6,147 bases of DNA from an uncultured Clostridia bacterium. GTDB lineage: Bacteria; Bacillota; Clostridia; Oscillospirales; Acutalibacteraceae. Position numbers and translations under genes: made by a program. Under the pieces are notes generated by a model. That model searched no databases and was not told the DNA's origin. It worked only from the letters and a program-made list of their open reading frames with translations. Positions 6,114-6,147 of the stretch are shown here, piece by piece. Location: positions 1 to 6,147 of the forward strand of contig CALAQQ010000082.1 in NCBI GenBank assembly GCA_937888485.1. Direction: 5' to 3'. Each line of letters starts with the position of its first letter. Position 1 is the stretch's first letter.

Positions 6114-6147
6114 ATGGACGTAATTGCAAAAGCAAGAGAGCTTGGCG
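6114..6147 (+). CDS. Start of a probable YlbF-family regulator gene (3' end outside window)
   Basis: An ATG preceded by AGGAGA (6101-6106) with 7 bases of spacing opens a frame MDVIAKARELG that runs off the window. This N-terminus resembles YlbF-family (DUF964) proteins of Clostridia, small helical proteins related to factors that influence RNA processing, competence and sporulation in Bacillus. From memory, a ylbF-like gene often follows miaB and precedes mutS in these bacteria. Eleven residues cannot prove the family; that a gene starts here is much surer than its identity. Confidence 0.55.
   Translation, partial: MDVIAKARELG

Overview
The window looks like chromosomal DNA of a low-GC Gram-positive anaerobe, most likely of the class Clostridia. 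Ruminococcaceae/Oscillospiraceae is my best guess. This rests on roughly 35-40 % GC, strong GGAGG-type ribosome binding sites, tightly packed co-directional genes, and the character of the FtsK/SpoIIIE, MiaB and DUF3006 proteins. All genes are on the + strand. I see no phage, insertion sequence, CRISPR array or RNA gene.

Region 1 (1-4591) reads as the distal part of one operon: the 3' end of a DNA translocase gene (ftsK/spoIIIE), a YgiQ-family radical SAM gene that overlaps it by 8 bases, a membrane-anchored ComEC-type metallo-beta-lactamase (MBL) fold hydrolase, a second membrane-anchored protein, and a small DUF3006 protein. The gaps within the operon are 2 to 13 bases. A perfect 12-bp hairpin with a U-rich tail (4553-4591) closes it.

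Region 2 (4573-6147) begins with a sigma-A-type promoter (TTGAAT, 17 bases, TATAAT) whose -35 box lies inside the preceding terminator. It drives miaB, the tRNA ms2i6A37 methylthiotransferase. A 57-base gap follows, then the first 11 codons of a gene whose N-terminus resembles YlbF-family regulators.

The most unusual item is the protein at 3511-4299. It aligns along nearly its whole length with the intact MBL hydrolase just upstream, with the same membrane anchor layout. However, every metal-binding position has been replaced and a block of about 34 residues carrying the last histidine is missing. It looks like a pseudoenzyme paralogue retained between an active MBL hydrolase and its usual DUF3006 neighbour. 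Also notable: both radical SAM genes (ygiQ and miaB) appear to start at TTG codons, each placed 6-7 bases after a strong GGAGG, although nearby ATG codons would give longer proteins.
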